Shown: positions 37,436-46,563 of the stretch, piece after piece
How positions within the stretch are numbered: the stretch's first letter is position 1
Layout of the letters: the number at the start of each line of letters is the position of its first letter
Source: Sphingobacteriales bacterium
GTDB lineage: Bacteria > Bacteroidota > Bacteroidia > Chitinophagales > Chitinophagaceae
Length of the DNA stretch: 64,000 nt
NCBI GenBank assembly: GCA_016708305.1
Contig: JADJGB010000008.1
Span: 1,612,001-1,676,000, forward strand
Reading direction: 5' to 3'
The notes under the pieces: generated by a model
The model's input: only the letters and a program-made list of their open reading frames with translations
Databases searched by the model: none
What the model was told of the DNA's origin: nothing
Made by a program: the position numbers and the translations under genes

Positions 37436-37480
37436 TCCTCAATCTCAACCTCAATCTCAACCTCAGTCTCAATCTTATCC
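37436..37480. repeat. Short tandem repeat (about 12-bp unit)
   Basis: Three to four imperfect copies of CCTCAATCTCAA just after the end of the Gfo/Idh gene and before the DUF1080 gene. Every unit is a pyrimidine-rich TC-repeat on the plus strand. Confidence 0.8.
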
Positions 37481-37486
37481 TCCGTC

Positions 37487-38965
37487 TTATGCCGGCATGT
37501 CAGGCAATTTCCATCCATCACGATAGGAATGTTTTATCAACTCCTGTGCGTAAACCTGCGCATTTACCGGATCACTCATTGTTTTGTCAAATGTAGGGTG
37601 TCCGTCTTTAATATGAAATCCGTCATTACTAAGTGTTTTTGCCGTTGCTGTGGTTGAAATATTTGTGTGTTTCTTATTTAAGCCGTCCTATCCCAATTCC
37701 TGATTCAAAGCTTGCAGCCGAACCGCCAGCACGCCCATTACCACCATTTCGTTCAATGGACCTGCTTCGCTAAAGGGTGATGAGGTTTCTACTCTGGATG
37801 CTGGACTTTCTTTACAGGCTCTTACCCAGTCCATCTCGTGTGAAATGGTGATTTCTCTGTTTCTTTTGGGTGAATTTGGTTTTCTGCCGGAAACTAACCA
37901 GGGATTCATGCCATAGCAACCGCAAATTAAAGTGTCCTTTGTGCCATAGAAAATTACACCGCCACCACTGTCGTTCAGGTTTTTACCGGCAGGTACTCCT
38001 TTAGGGCGCATAGGCTCCAATCCCCCGTCATACCAGGTTACTTCTACCTGTGGCATAGCTACTTTAGGCATACTTTTACGAGCAGGGAAAGTATATTTTA
38101 CCATTTCTGCATTGGGAGCACAGTCAGTAAGTAATAATGTAGAACTTCCCTGAACTTTAGTAGGATACAGCAGGTTTAATCCTTTAAAAACCGGATGTAA
38201 AATATGGAAGGCCATATCGCCCAAAGCGCCGGTGCCAAAATCCCACCAGCCGCGCCAGTTCCATGGAGTATAAATAGAATTATAAGGGCGCATGGGTGCC
38301 GGTCCAATAAACAAATCCCAATCAAGGGTAGAAGGTATATTTTCAACCTTTTCGGGCCGGTTTAAGCCTTGTGGCCAAATTGGCCTGTCGGTAAAAGCTT
38401 CCACTTTTCTTACTTCGCCTATTTCGCCATTCCAAATCCAGTCACAAATCTGGCGTACACCAGCTTTTGACGCTCCCTGATTACCCATCTGGGTAGCTAC
38501 TTTATGCTTTGCAGCCAGTTTTGTAAGTAATCTTGACTCGTAAACGCTGTGTGTAAGTGGTTTTTGAACATAAGTGTGTTTTCCCATTGTCATAGCTTCA
38601 GCAGCCACAATAGCGTGTGTATGGTCGGCAGTAGCCACCACCACTGCATCAATAGATTTGCCCAGTTCGTCATACATTTTTCGGTAGTCGTAGTATTTTT
38701 TTGCATTGGGGAATGCGTCAAACACGCCGTTTTTTCCGGTGTATCCCCAATCCACATCACAGAGGCCTACAATATTTTCGGTTTTCATTTGTTTAATGTT
38801 GGCAAACCCCATACCGCCTACTCCAATGCCGGCAATATTTAGTTTGTCAGTGGGTGCAATTTTCCCAAATTTTTTTCCGAATACATCCGAGGGGACAATT
38901 GTGAAAGCAGCCGCTGCGGTTGCCCCTGTTTTTAAAAATTTTTTTCTTGTAAATTTAGATGACAT
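37487..38965 (-). CDS. Tat-exported Gfo/Idh/MocA-family oxidoreductase, one frameshift
   Basis: About 493 residues joined. The N-terminus MSSKFTRKKFLKTGATAAAAF is a twin-arginine-type (here R-K-K-F-L-K) signal. The Rossmann domain is LNIAGIGVGGMGFANIKQM, IVGLCDVDW, AVVVATADHTHAIVAAEAMTMGKHTYVQKPLTHS, with the E/Q-K-P motif present as QKP. The C-terminal alpha/beta domain includes WPQGLNRPEKVENIPSTLDWDLFIGPAPMRPYN, WRGWWDFGTGALGDMAFHILHPVF, typical of the large periplasmic Bacteroidota/Planctomycete type. One shift near 37690 separates the last 66 residues, which end in HSYRDGWKLPDMPA. It probably oxidises or epimerises sugars with bound NAD(P); substrate unknown. Confidence 0.9.
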
Positions 38966-39312
38966 AGCTAATGTTTATTAGTTAATAAATATTTGTCTTA
39001 GATGTAATAATAAAAGTAAGCAAGCTGTTTACATCATTAATTTGAAAATGAAAAATCCCAAAGCCGCGTAAAGTTATTGAATAACATTTATAAAAATTAC
39101 AATAATTAAAAATTTATCAAGAAAAGTTATCCAATGGCTAAAATTTAATCAGTAGTTTTGCTTGCTTTATTAAGGGTTCATTGTCGATTGTTTCTTATAA
39201 TGAAATGAAGCATAGAAAAAAAAATTTCCGGCCTGATTTATGGATATTTTCATTATGCCAAATTCATTATTTGTTAGGTTAGGCAAATATGGGGCTTTAG
39301 AAATATATATGT
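38966..39312. other. 347-base intergenic region between divergent genes
   Basis: Very AT-rich. No gene, RNA or clear promoter pattern recognised. It should hold the promoters of both the Gfo/Idh gene and the cytochrome c gene. Confidence 0.5.
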
Positions 39313-39687
39313 ATGATTAAATGGTTTTTATTTTACCTAACCTTCGCAATTTTATCTGCGTGTGGCAGCAATGATAAAAGTGGTTCCGGAGATAAAGTCA
39401 ACTTTGATGCCATAGAATCAAACCCCGTTTATTTTAAAGGGCATAGATTAGTTGAAAGGTACCAATGCGAAACCTGCCATAAGGTAGATGAAGACCTTAC
39501 AGGACCGGCTCACTCCAAAGTTGCCAAAAAGTATGCGGGCGCTGATGAGTCTGCCAAAAAAGGATTAGCAAAAAAAATAATAGATGGGGGCAGCGGCGTT
39601 TGGGGTAATGTGCCCATGACGCCACATCCGAATGTATCAGAAGAAGATGCAAAGGCGATGGTAGATTATATTTTATTACTTCAATAA
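39313..39687 (+). CDS. Lipoprotein class I cytochrome c
   Basis: A 124-residue protein with lipoprotein signal (LTFAILSACGS) and one haem c site, QCETCH near residue 55. The distal Met ligand is in VPMTPHPNVSEEDAKAMVDYILLL near residue 100, as in cytochrome c551/c552. GHRLVERYQCETCHKVDEDLTGPAHSKVAKKY is typical of the small Bacteroidota cytochromes. It should be anchored in the membrane and carry electrons in the periplasm. The next gene, a DUF1080 lipoprotein, begins 10 bases downstream, so the pair is an operon; the cytochrome may take electrons from periplasmic sugar oxidation, which is inference. Confidence 0.92.
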   Translation: MIKWFLFYLTFAILSACGSNDKSGSGDKVNFDAIESNPVYFKGHRLVERYQCETCHKVDEDLTGPAHSKVAKKYAGADESAKKGLAKKIIDGGSGVWGNVPMTPHPNVSEEDAKAMVDYILLLQ

Positions 39688-39696
39688 AAAAATTGT

Positions 39697-40525
39697 ATGA
39701 AAAGATTAGTGACGTTCAGTCTGATTTTGTTTGTATTTATTAATGGTTGTTCCACTTCTAAAAAAAGTTCTTCATCTTCAAAAACACCAACCCCGCCGGT
39801 AGTAGAGGCGCCTGTTAAGAAGGAGGAGCCGACCAAAGTATTGGCTCCCCCCAAGTCAGATATTGCGCCAAATTCACTTACAAATGCAGAAAAAGCAGCC
39901 GGCTGAAACTACTTTTGACGGCACCTCCACCGACGGCTGGCATGCATATGGCTCACGAACTATTGGAAATGCCTGGCGGGTGGCAAATGGCAACCTGTAC
40001 CTTGATGCCGCAAACAAAGACGGCTGGCAAATAAAGAGTGGCGGCGATATTGTAACAGATGAAGAGTATGGTAATTTTGAACTACAATTAGACTGGAAGA
40101 TTGATAAAGGCAGCAATAGCGGTATTTGTATTTTTATAAATGAGGATAAAAACAAATATCCCTATATGTGGAGTACCGATCCTGAAATGCAAATTTTGGA
40201 CAACAACGGCCACTCAGACGGGAAAATTCATAAACATAGATCCGGTGATTTATATGATTTGATTGCCAGTAAGTCAGAACCGGTAAATCAGCCATTAGAA
40301 TGGAACCATGTTATTATCAGATCGCTGAACGGGCAACTTGATTTTTTCCTGAATGGCGTAAATGTGGTGAGTACCAAAATGTGGGATGAGAACTGGAATA
40401 ATCTGATTGCCGGAAGTAAATTTAAAAATATGTCTGGTTTTGGCACTTTTAAGAGCGGAAGAATTGGTTTGCAGGATCATGGGAATAATGTATGGTTCAG
40501 AAATATTAAAATAAGAAGATTGTAA
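39697..40525 (+). CDS. DUF1080 lipoprotein (3-keto-disaccharide hydrolase family), copy 2, frameshifted
   Basis: About 276 residues joined. Lipoprotein signal FVFINGC is followed by a Ser/Lys/Pro-rich linker of about 50 residues, then the PF06439 domain: TSTDGWHAYGSRTIGNAWRVANGNLYLDA, GDIVTDEEYGNFELQLDWKIDKGSNSGICIFINED, DPEMQILDNNGHSDGK, LYDLIASKSEPV, IGLQDHGNNVWFRNIKIRRL. The frame breaks at GGCTGAAACTACTTTTGACGG near 39905-39920; adding a G and a T restores AAGWKLLFDGTSTDGW. It keeps QDHGNNVWFRNI as in copy 1, but the two domains are well diverged, so they may act on different linkages. Confidence 0.88.
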
Positions 40526-40675
40526 CTCCTTTTTGTATGGAATTTCCTTAACGGTTCTTAATTTTCAATTGCCAAATTATTATTGTATCGTCAATAGATT
40601 GTGTTTTCAAGAGTCTGTTAACAGTTATAGTATTGTTTTTTTTAAAAAGGGGAAGTCGAAAAATTTTAAATACCC

Positions 40676-40683
40676 TATTTTTG
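40676..40683 (+). promoter_or_regulatory. -7 element of prfB
   Basis: TATTTTTG fits TAnnTTTG and ends only seven bases before the prfB ATG, so the transcript would have almost no leader. No -33 element is evident. Confidence 0.4.
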
Positions 40684-40690
40684 CCATCTT

Positions 40691-41774
40691 ATGACACAGG
40701 AAAAATTAAATGATATGCGGTCCCGCGTTCTCGGGATAAGGAGGTTTCTTTGACGTTGAAAACCGACAGCAAAAAGTAGCAGAAGATAAGCAACTCTCAC
40801 TCAGTCCCGGATTTTGGGACGATAATCAGCGTGCAACAGAGATAATGAAGAATGTGAAAACCAATGAATATTGGTTGGGTCTTTTTACTCAGGTTGATAC
40901 GGATGTGGAAGATTTTGCAGTTCTTTTTGATTTTTGGAAAAGCGGCGATGCCTCGGAAGCAGAAACCCAACAAGCCTATAATCATGCGATGGGAGTTTTG
41001 GATGATGTGGAGTTTAAAAGCACTTTAAACGAACCCGAAGACGAGCTTACAGCCATTTTACAAATAAATTCAGGTGCCGGAGGTACCGAAAGCCAGGATT
41101 GGGCTGAAATGCTGGCCCGAATGTATAAAATGTATGGCGAAAAGCAGGGATGGAATGTAACCGAATTAGACTGGCAGTGGGGTGATGGGGCCGGAATTAA
41201 AACAGCAACCCTCCAGTTTGAAGGCTCGTTTGCCTATGGATTTTTAAAAGCGGAGAGCGGGGTGCATCGGCTGGTGCGAATATCGCCTTTTGACAGCAAT
41301 GCCCGCAGGCACACGTCCTTTGCATCGGTATTTGCATATCCGTTAGTAGATGATTCAATAAATATCGAAATAAAGGATGCTGAACTTAAAATGGAAACTG
41401 CCCGCAGTGGTGGCGCCGGTGGTCAAAACGTGAATAAAGTAGAAACAAAAGTATTTCTTACCCATATCCCATCGGGCATTACAGTGGTTTGCCAAACCGA
41501 GCGTACTCAAATGGGAAACCGTGAAAAGGCATTGCAAATGTTGAAAAGCCGGTTGTATGAAGAGGAATTGCGTAAACGCGAAGAATTGAAAAATGTTGCC
41601 AATGCCAATAAGAAAAAAATTGAATGGGGAAGCCAGATACGCAGCTATGTTTTTCACCCTTATAAAATGATTAAAGATCATCGAACCGATTATGAGGTGG
41701 GTAATGTACAGCCTGTAATGGATGGCGAGCTTGATGGATTTATTAAGGCGTATCTTATGATGAATAGCGAATAA
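40691..41774 (+). CDS. prfB: Peptide chain release factor 2, with programmed +1 frameshift
   Basis: Releases peptides at UGA and UAA. Frame 0 encodes 20 residues from ATG 40691 (MTQEKLNDMRSRVLGIRRFL) and stops at TGA 40751-40753. A +1 shift at CTT-TGA-C continues as DVENRQQKVAEDKQLSLSPGFWDDNQRA. Further on: GTESQDWAEMLARMY, VRISPFDSNARRHTSFASV with the S-P-F stop-codon reader, RSGGAGGQNVNKVET with the GGQ peptidyl-transfer motif, and CQTERTQMGNREKALQML. Length about 360 residues, full size. The frameshift signal is detailed separately. This is RF2, not RF1, as shown by the SPF motif and the internal in-frame UGA. Confidence 0.97.
40738..40754 (+). promoter_or_regulatory. prfB programmed frameshift signal
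   Basis: AAGGAGG (40738-40744), three bases, CTT (40748-40750), then TGAC. This is the E. coli-type arrangement of internal Shine-Dalgarno, slippery CUU and UGA-C in both sequence and spacing. RF2 shortage lets the ribosome slip one base forward, so RF2 controls its own level. Confidence 0.95.
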
Positions 41775-41859
41775 GATTTTGGCCAGAGGCAATCAAAATA
41801 TTTAGTCTTAATTTTACATTAAATATTTATAAAGAATTTAATTACTTACAAAACGAAGG

Positions 41860-41881
41860 GTGATTTGGTAAGTAAAATCAC
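41860..41881 (+). terminator. Possible terminator after prfB
   Basis: GTGATTT and AAATCAC, a 7-bp stem with an 8-base loop, followed by TTTATTTTATAAA. It lies 85 bases after the prfB stop. Confidence 0.45.
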
Positions 41882-41946
41882 TTTATTTTATAAATTTAAG
41901 AGACATAAGAATATTTTATTCAATTAAAATTTAATTTTTTTTAAAA

Positions 41947-43578
41947 ATGAGCTTTGGAAATTTTTCTTATCCGGTACCTGCAAACGAACTTGTTCTTAAT
42001 TACGAACCGCGCAGTAAAGAAAGAATCGCTTTAAAAGCAACGCTTGCTGAGTTAAAAAGTCAAACAATTGATGTACCCATGTATATCGACGGTAAAGAAG
42101 TGAGAACCGATAAAAAGGCGGAGTTGCGTCCACCACATGAACGTTCGCACCTGTTAGGAACTTTTTCTGTGGGAAGTAAAGAACATGTAGAAATGGCTAT
42201 TGAGGCAGCTTTGAAAGCAAAAGAATCCTGGGCATCCATGAGTTGGGAAAGCAGGGCGGGAATTTTTTTGAAGGCAGCAGATCTGATTGCCACCAAGTAT
42301 CGCAGTTATATGAACGGTACCACAATGCTGGGGCAGAGCAAAAACGCTTTTCAGGCAGAGATTGACAGCGCCTGCGAAATTATTGATTTTTTGCGCTTCA
42401 ATGTTCATTTTCTGGATCAGATATACCGGCAACAACCCATCAGCGGGGCAGGTATGCACAATCGTATGGAATATAGACCACTTGAAGGCTTTGTGCTGGC
42501 AGTTACTCCTTTTAATTTTACCGCTATAGGTGGAAATCTGCCTACAGCGCCAGCCATGTGTGGCAATACAGTGGTGTGGAAATGTGCTAATACCCAGGTT
42601 TATTCTGCACAAATGTTCATGCGTATTTTACAGGAAGCAGGTCTGCCGGATGGTGTTATCAATCTGGTTTATGTGAGTGGTCCGGTAGTGGGCGAAGTTT
42701 GTTTTAATCATAAGGAATTTGCAGGAGTACACTTTACGGGTTCTACAGGGGTATTCAACAATATGTGGGAATCGATTGGAAAAAATATGGCAAAGTACCG
42801 CAGTTACCCGCGCATTGTGGGTGAAACCGGAGGTAAAGATTTTGTGATGGTGCATAAAAGCGCTAATGCAGATATTGTAGCTACCGCTTTGTTACGGGGC
42901 GCGTTTGAATTTCAGGGGCAAAAATGTTCTGCTGCATCAAGGGCGTATATTCCTTCAAATTTGTGGGCAGAAGTAAAACATAAACTCATTGTGGGCGTGA
43001 ATTCCTTCAAAATGGGTACGGTAGAGGATTTTTCCAATTTCGTTAATGCAGTAATTGACGAAAAAAGTTTTGACAGTATCAAAAATTATATAGACAAAGC
43101 ACGTGAGTCTGCTGATGCTGAAATCATTGTTGGGGGTGCATGTGATAAATCAAATGGATACTTTATTCAGCCTACAGTTATTGAAGCCAAAGATTCGAAG
43201 TTTGTAACCATGTGCGAAGAAATTTTCGGTCCGGTGCTGACGATTTATATTTATCCCGAAGAAAAATTTGAAGAAACCTTGAGTTTGGTTGACGATACTT
43301 CACCTTATGCGCTAACGGGAGCTATTATTGCTTACGACAGAGATGCAATTGAACTGGCTACCCGTAAGTTGGTTAATGCTGCAGGTAATTTTTATATCAA
43401 TGACAAACCGACAGGAGCGGTAGTAGGCCAGCAGCCTTTTGGCGGCGCAAGAGGTAGCGGTACTAATGATAAAGCCGGCTCTATATTGAATATGTACCGA
43501 TGGTTAAGCGCCAGAACCATAAAAGAAACTTTTAATCCTCCTGTGGATTATAGCTATCCTTTTATGAAAGAAAGCTAA
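41947..43578 (+). CDS. pruA: L-glutamate gamma-semialdehyde dehydrogenase (delta-1-pyrroline-5-carboxylate dehydrogenase)
   Basis: Second step of proline catabolism, oxidising glutamate semialdehyde to glutamate with NAD. The 543-residue protein is the stand-alone type 2 enzyme common in animals and Bacteroidota. It shows RPPHERSHLLGTF near the N-terminus, VLAVTPFNFTAIGGNLPTAPAMCGNTVVWK, HFTGSTGVFNNMW, VGETGGKDFVMVHKSA with the general-base Glu, FQGQKCSAASRAY with the catalytic Cys, and QQPFGGARGSGTNDKAG at the C-terminus. It is unbroken. There is no putA next to it. Confidence 0.95.
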   Translation: MSFGNFSYPVPANELVLNYEPRSKERIALKATLAELKSQTIDVPMYIDGKEVRTDKKAELRPPHERSHLLGTFSVGSKEHVEMAIEAALKAKESWASMSWESRAGIFLKAADLIATKYRSYMNGTTMLGQSKNAFQAEIDSACEIIDFLRFNVHFLDQIYRQQPISGAGMHNRMEYRPLEGFVLAVTPFNFTAIGGNLPTAPAMCGNTVVWKCANTQVYSAQMFMRILQEAGLPDGVINLVYVSGPVVGEVCFNHKEFAGVHFTGSTGVFNNMWESIGKNMAKYRSYPRIVGETGGKDFVMVHKSANADIVATALLRGAFEFQGQKCSAASRAYIPSNLWAEVKHKLIVGVNSFKMGTVEDFSNFVNAVIDEKSFDSIKNYIDKARESADAEIIVGGACDKSNGYFIQPTVIEAKDSKFVTMCEEIFGPVLTIYIYPEEKFEETLSLVDDTSPYALTGAIIAYDRDAIELATRKLVNAAGNFYINDKPTGAVVGQQPFGGARGSGTNDKAGSILNMYRWLSARTIKETFNPPVDYSYPFMKES

Positions 43579-43638
43579 AAAAATAATGCTGTAATTTACA
43601 GATACTCAAAATTATAAATTAACTTTCGGGCGTTTGTA

Positions 43639-43646
43639 TAACTTTG
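43639..43646 (+). promoter_or_regulatory. -7 element upstream of pyrR
   Basis: TAACTTTG fits TAnnTTTG and lies 10 bases before the chosen ATG at 43656, implying a very short leader. Confidence 0.45.
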
Positions 43647-43655
43647 CTTATTCAA

Positions 43656-44204
43656 ATGCCCGAAAAAATTTTTTGTAAATTGAAATCAATTTTAAACGAA
43701 AAGCAAATAGCTATTACCATCAAACGGTTGGCGCATCAGATAATGGAAAATCGTACTGATTTGTCCAAAGTAGCCATTATTGGGCTTCAACCACGAGGAA
43801 TTTTTTTGAGCGACCGATTATATGAGGAAGTTAAGCAACTGGCAGGTGATAAAAAGGTGAATTATGGAAAACTCGATATCACTTTTTATCGGGATGATGT
43901 GCGAAATGAGTTGCACAAGGCCAATGCAACCGAAATCCCGTTTTCAATAGAAGATGCTGATGTGGTTTTGATAGATGACGTACTTTACACCGGGCGTACC
44001 ACTCGTGCTGCATTGGATGCCTTGCTTGATTTTGGCCGCCCGGCAAAAGTAGAACTTTGTGTGTTGATAGACCGGCGTTATAGTAGAGAATTACCTATTC
44101 ATGCCGATTACATTGGCAAGTCTATTGATTCTTTTGAAAACCAGAAGGTTTTAGTGAGGTGGAAGGAGAGCAGCGAAAAGGATGAAGTTACAATCGTGAA
44201 CTAA
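43656..44204 (+). CDS. pyrR: PyrR-type bifunctional pyrimidine regulator / uracil phosphoribosyltransferase
   Basis: 182 residues from the ATG at 43656; an earlier TTG is possible but lies over the promoter. It shows ILNEKQIAITIKRLAHQIMEN, VAIIGLQPRGIFLSDRL, DITFYRDDVR and the PRPP-binding loop VVLIDDVLYTGRTTRAALDAL, then RPAKVELCVLIDRRYSRELPIHADYIGKSI, all PyrR hallmarks. In Firmicutes PyrR binds pyr mRNA leaders for attenuation; in this phylum the RNA-binding role is not established, and it may mainly salvage uracil. A membrane protein gene follows after 17 bases. No pyrimidine genes are next to it here. Confidence 0.92.
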   Translation: MPEKIFCKLKSILNEKQIAITIKRLAHQIMENRTDLSKVAIIGLQPRGIFLSDRLYEEVKQLAGDKKVNYGKLDITFYRDDVRNELHKANATEIPFSIEDADVVLIDDVLYTGRTTRAALDALLDFGRPAKVELCVLIDRRYSRELPIHADYIGKSIDSFENQKVLVRWKESSEKDEVTIVN

Positions 44205-44221
44205 AAATGTTTTTATAAATT

Positions 44222-44728
44222 ATGGCATTAATCAAGCAAACATCAAAGCAATATTTTTCAGGGTTAAGAATTTTGCACATGGCTTTTTTCGCAGGGTTAA
44301 TTCTTTTTTCGGCTGTTTCGTTTTTTCTTGTTTTCACAGGAAGTATGGGAAAAAATTCCGAACTCAACGGCATATTAACAATATTGGTACCCGGATTATT
44401 GGTAGCAGGAATTATTAGCAGCTATTTTATTGCAAAAAACCGTTTATCGACTTTAGTGGATAAAAATTTAAATGAAAAGCTTTCAGGGTACCGTGTTGTG
44501 ATGATTCTAAAGATTGCACTTTTGGAAGGTCCTGCATTGTTTGCCATTATTTCTTACCTGCTTACCGGTAATAATCTATGTTTAGGGCTGGCAATGCTTG
44601 CTGTACTTCTTATTCTCTTTATTAATCCGTCAAGAGAAAAGGTAGCTGAAGAATTGAATCTTAGCACACAGGATAGAGCGCTTATTGCAAATGATGACGC
44701 ACATGTAACTGAAATAGAGGCACAGTAA
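44222..44728 (+). CDS. Small integral membrane protein of unknown function
   Basis: 168 residues with four hydrophobic helices at about 18-40, 48-70, 95-115 and 120-140, an N-terminal cytosolic ALIKQTSKQYFSGLR, and an acidic, soluble C-terminal tail (EKVAEELNLSTQDRALIANDDAHVTEIEAQ). I do not recognise a family. It is 17 bases after pyrR and probably on its transcript. No catalytic motif is seen. Confidence 0.65.
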   Translation: MALIKQTSKQYFSGLRILHMAFFAGLILFSAVSFFLVFTGSMGKNSELNGILTILVPGLLVAGIISSYFIAKNRLSTLVDKNLNEKLSGYRVVMILKIALLEGPALFAIISYLLTGNNLCLGLAMLAVLLILFINPSREKVAEELNLSTQDRALIANDDAHVTEIEAQ

Positions 44729-44827
44729 TTTCCGGAATTATTTTTTTGGCATGATTGTTAAACATTATTTATCAATGAATTGCTTTAATTGTATTAATTC
44801 TTATTATATTACATCTTTATTTTTTAA

Positions 44828-45565
44828 ATGATGAAAAAGTATTTACTAATTACCTGCCTGTTTATTATTTCAGGCAAAGTTTTTTCGCAGCCACAGGAAG
44901 ATGTTTCTTTTAAGAATAAAAATGTGCTTAAGTTGAATCTATTTTCTTTGGCTTTAAAAAGCGGTAGCTTACAATATGAGCGAATTATCACCAAAAGGGC
45001 AAGTCTATCTATTGGAGGAAGATATATGCCTACCTCAAAAGTACCCTATATCAAAAATGCTTTAGAGGAAGTGTTAGTTAATGATGCCAAATTGTCGAAT
45101 TATAGTATAACCCCTGAAATTAGGTTTTATGTAGGGAAGAAAGGATATGGCCAGGGATTTTACATTGGTCCATACTACAGATATGCTTCTTTTGAGGTTA
45201 AGGATGTGACATACGATTTTGAAAGTGAAGGTTCTATTAAAACAGCTCAAGGATATGCTTCAGTTTCTTCTCATAGTGGTGGTATTTTATTAGGCGCTCA
45301 ATGGTTTTTGGGTAAAAGGAAAAAATTTGTAATAGACTGGACCATATTAGGCGCCCATTACGGGTTTGCCAAAGGTAGTGGTGGAGGTGTTTATAATGGA
45401 ATAATGACGCCTGAAGAGCAACAAGATCTTAAAAAGAAAATTGAAGAGGAAGATATTCCTTTTATAAAAAAAACAGCTACTGTTACTGCTAATGGGGTAG
45501 ATGTGAAGGTGGATGGCCCTTGGGCAGGATTGAGAAGCGCATTTTCAATTGGGATAAGGTTTTAA
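44828..45565 (+). CDS. Secreted beta-rich protein, DUF3575-like
   Basis: A 245-residue protein with a signal peptide (MMKKYLLITCLFIISGKVFSQ). The mature part starts NVLKLNLFSLALKSGSLQYERIITKRASLSIGGRYM and goes on through amphipathic strands (YSITPEIRFYVGKKGYGQGFYIGPYYRYASFEV) to a final SAFSIGIRF. This layout, with aromatic strand ends and a terminal Phe, fits a small outer-membrane beta barrel of the DUF3575 type. Residues 190-235 have a lysine/glutamate-rich helix as an insert. No partner gene is evident. Confidence 0.65.
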   Translation: MMKKYLLITCLFIISGKVFSQPQEDVSFKNKNVLKLNLFSLALKSGSLQYERIITKRASLSIGGRYMPTSKVPYIKNALEEVLVNDAKLSNYSITPEIRFYVGKKGYGQGFYIGPYYRYASFEVKDVTYDFESEGSIKTAQGYASVSSHSGGILLGAQWFLGKRKKFVIDWTILGAHYGFAKGSGGGVYNGIMTPEEQQDLKKKIEEEDIPFIKKTATVTANGVDVKVDGPWAGLRSAFSIGIRF

Positions 45566-45733
45566 TATAACCATTTTGAATGGTAAATGTTGCCCTGATG
45601 TAGCATGGTATTCTTTAAATAGAGATGTTTTTTCCACAGATTTATTCAATGTCTTGCAATTATCCAGACTGAAATCAAAAAATCTGAATGGGTGGTTTAA
45701 TATTGATAGAGAGTGCCGAATATTGCGAACGGT

Positions 45734-46322
45734 TTACAATTTGGTAAACGTAGAATTGATATCCAGCGTTATTTCGTCTCCAGTCTTTATTGTTCCGAAT
45801 AATGCAGTTGGAGGTTGAATATCAAACAAGGTCATTTTAAATTTGGTTGAGCAGGTGAAAGTAATATTATTACCATTCACTATCGCTTTGCCAGGGAATG
45901 ACAAGGTTTTTGTTTTGCCTGCCACGGTCAGGTTGCCCTGTACTGTAAGATTACTGGTATTGCCAACAGTCTTTACATTTGAAATATTTTTTAGTGTAAA
46001 AACAATTTCAGGATAAACCTCAACATTCAAAGCCTTATAGGTGTTTTTATCCATCCCTTCATCATAATAATTCCCATTCTCCTTTAAACTTTTTATGGAT
46101 TTTGCATCAAACCTACAATTAGCGACTTGATCTCCAATTTCCTGTTGTATTGATTTCTGCAGCACCTATCTGTTTCTCTATAATACATCTCCAGTCATGC
46201 ATCGAAGAAGTGCCTTTTATCATATTTTTTGATGTAGTCAACTTGTAATTTGACTGTGCAGAGGTCGTCAGAAAGGCAAAACACGTTACTAATAAAAATA
46301 AGCCAAATATTTTCATAAACAT
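45734..46322 (-). CDS. YceI-family periplasmic protein, one frameshift
   Basis: About 195 residues joined. It has signal peptide KIFGLFLLVTCFAFLTTSAQ, then YKLTTSKNMIKGTSSMHDWRCIIEKQIG, the start of a YceI domain (S-x-x-x-I-x-G-T-S-x-x-H-D-W). After a frame break near 46140 come CRFDAKSIKSLKENGNYYDEGMDKNTYKALNVEVYPEIVFTLKNI, LTVQGNLTVAGKTKTLSFPGKAIV and KFKMTLFDIQPPTALFGTIKTGDEITLDI. The M-x-x-x-T-x-x-A-L segment and the lipocalin-like strands bind polyisoprenoids in other family members. It is a single gene. Confidence 0.88.
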
Positions 46323-46563
46323 AATGCGTTTACATTAACTAAAAATAATCTCAAAGATGCATAAGAATCCATTCATGTGCAATGATTTAAATAATGAATC
46401 AGAATGATTTTTATCATTAATCAAAACAATAAGTGTACAAATCTTACTTTTTTTGGATTTTTGTGGAAATGATTTTTTCACAACTGTTAATAACTCTCAA
46501 ATGTTTATAGGAGTTGACTTTTAGTATATTTGCGCAAAACATTAAATATTTTTTAAATTTTAA

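Noticed and set aside
40691..40753. prfB head as one more sequencing-error frameshift
   Set aside because: Unlike the other breaks it has the complete recoding signal (AGGAGG, three-base spacing, CTT-TGA-C) at the canonical codon position, so it is a programmed frameshift.
41355..41792. Minus-strand frame of 145 codons over the prfB end
   Set aside because: Shadow of the GGQ region of RF2; no domain seen.
42154..42612. Minus-strand frame inside pruA
   Set aside because: Antisense shadow of a fully conserved aldehyde dehydrogenase; no support of its own.
45576..45818. Plus-strand frame of 80 codons between the DUF3575-like and yceI genes
   Set aside because: Runs into the yceI gene antisense; no signal or motif.
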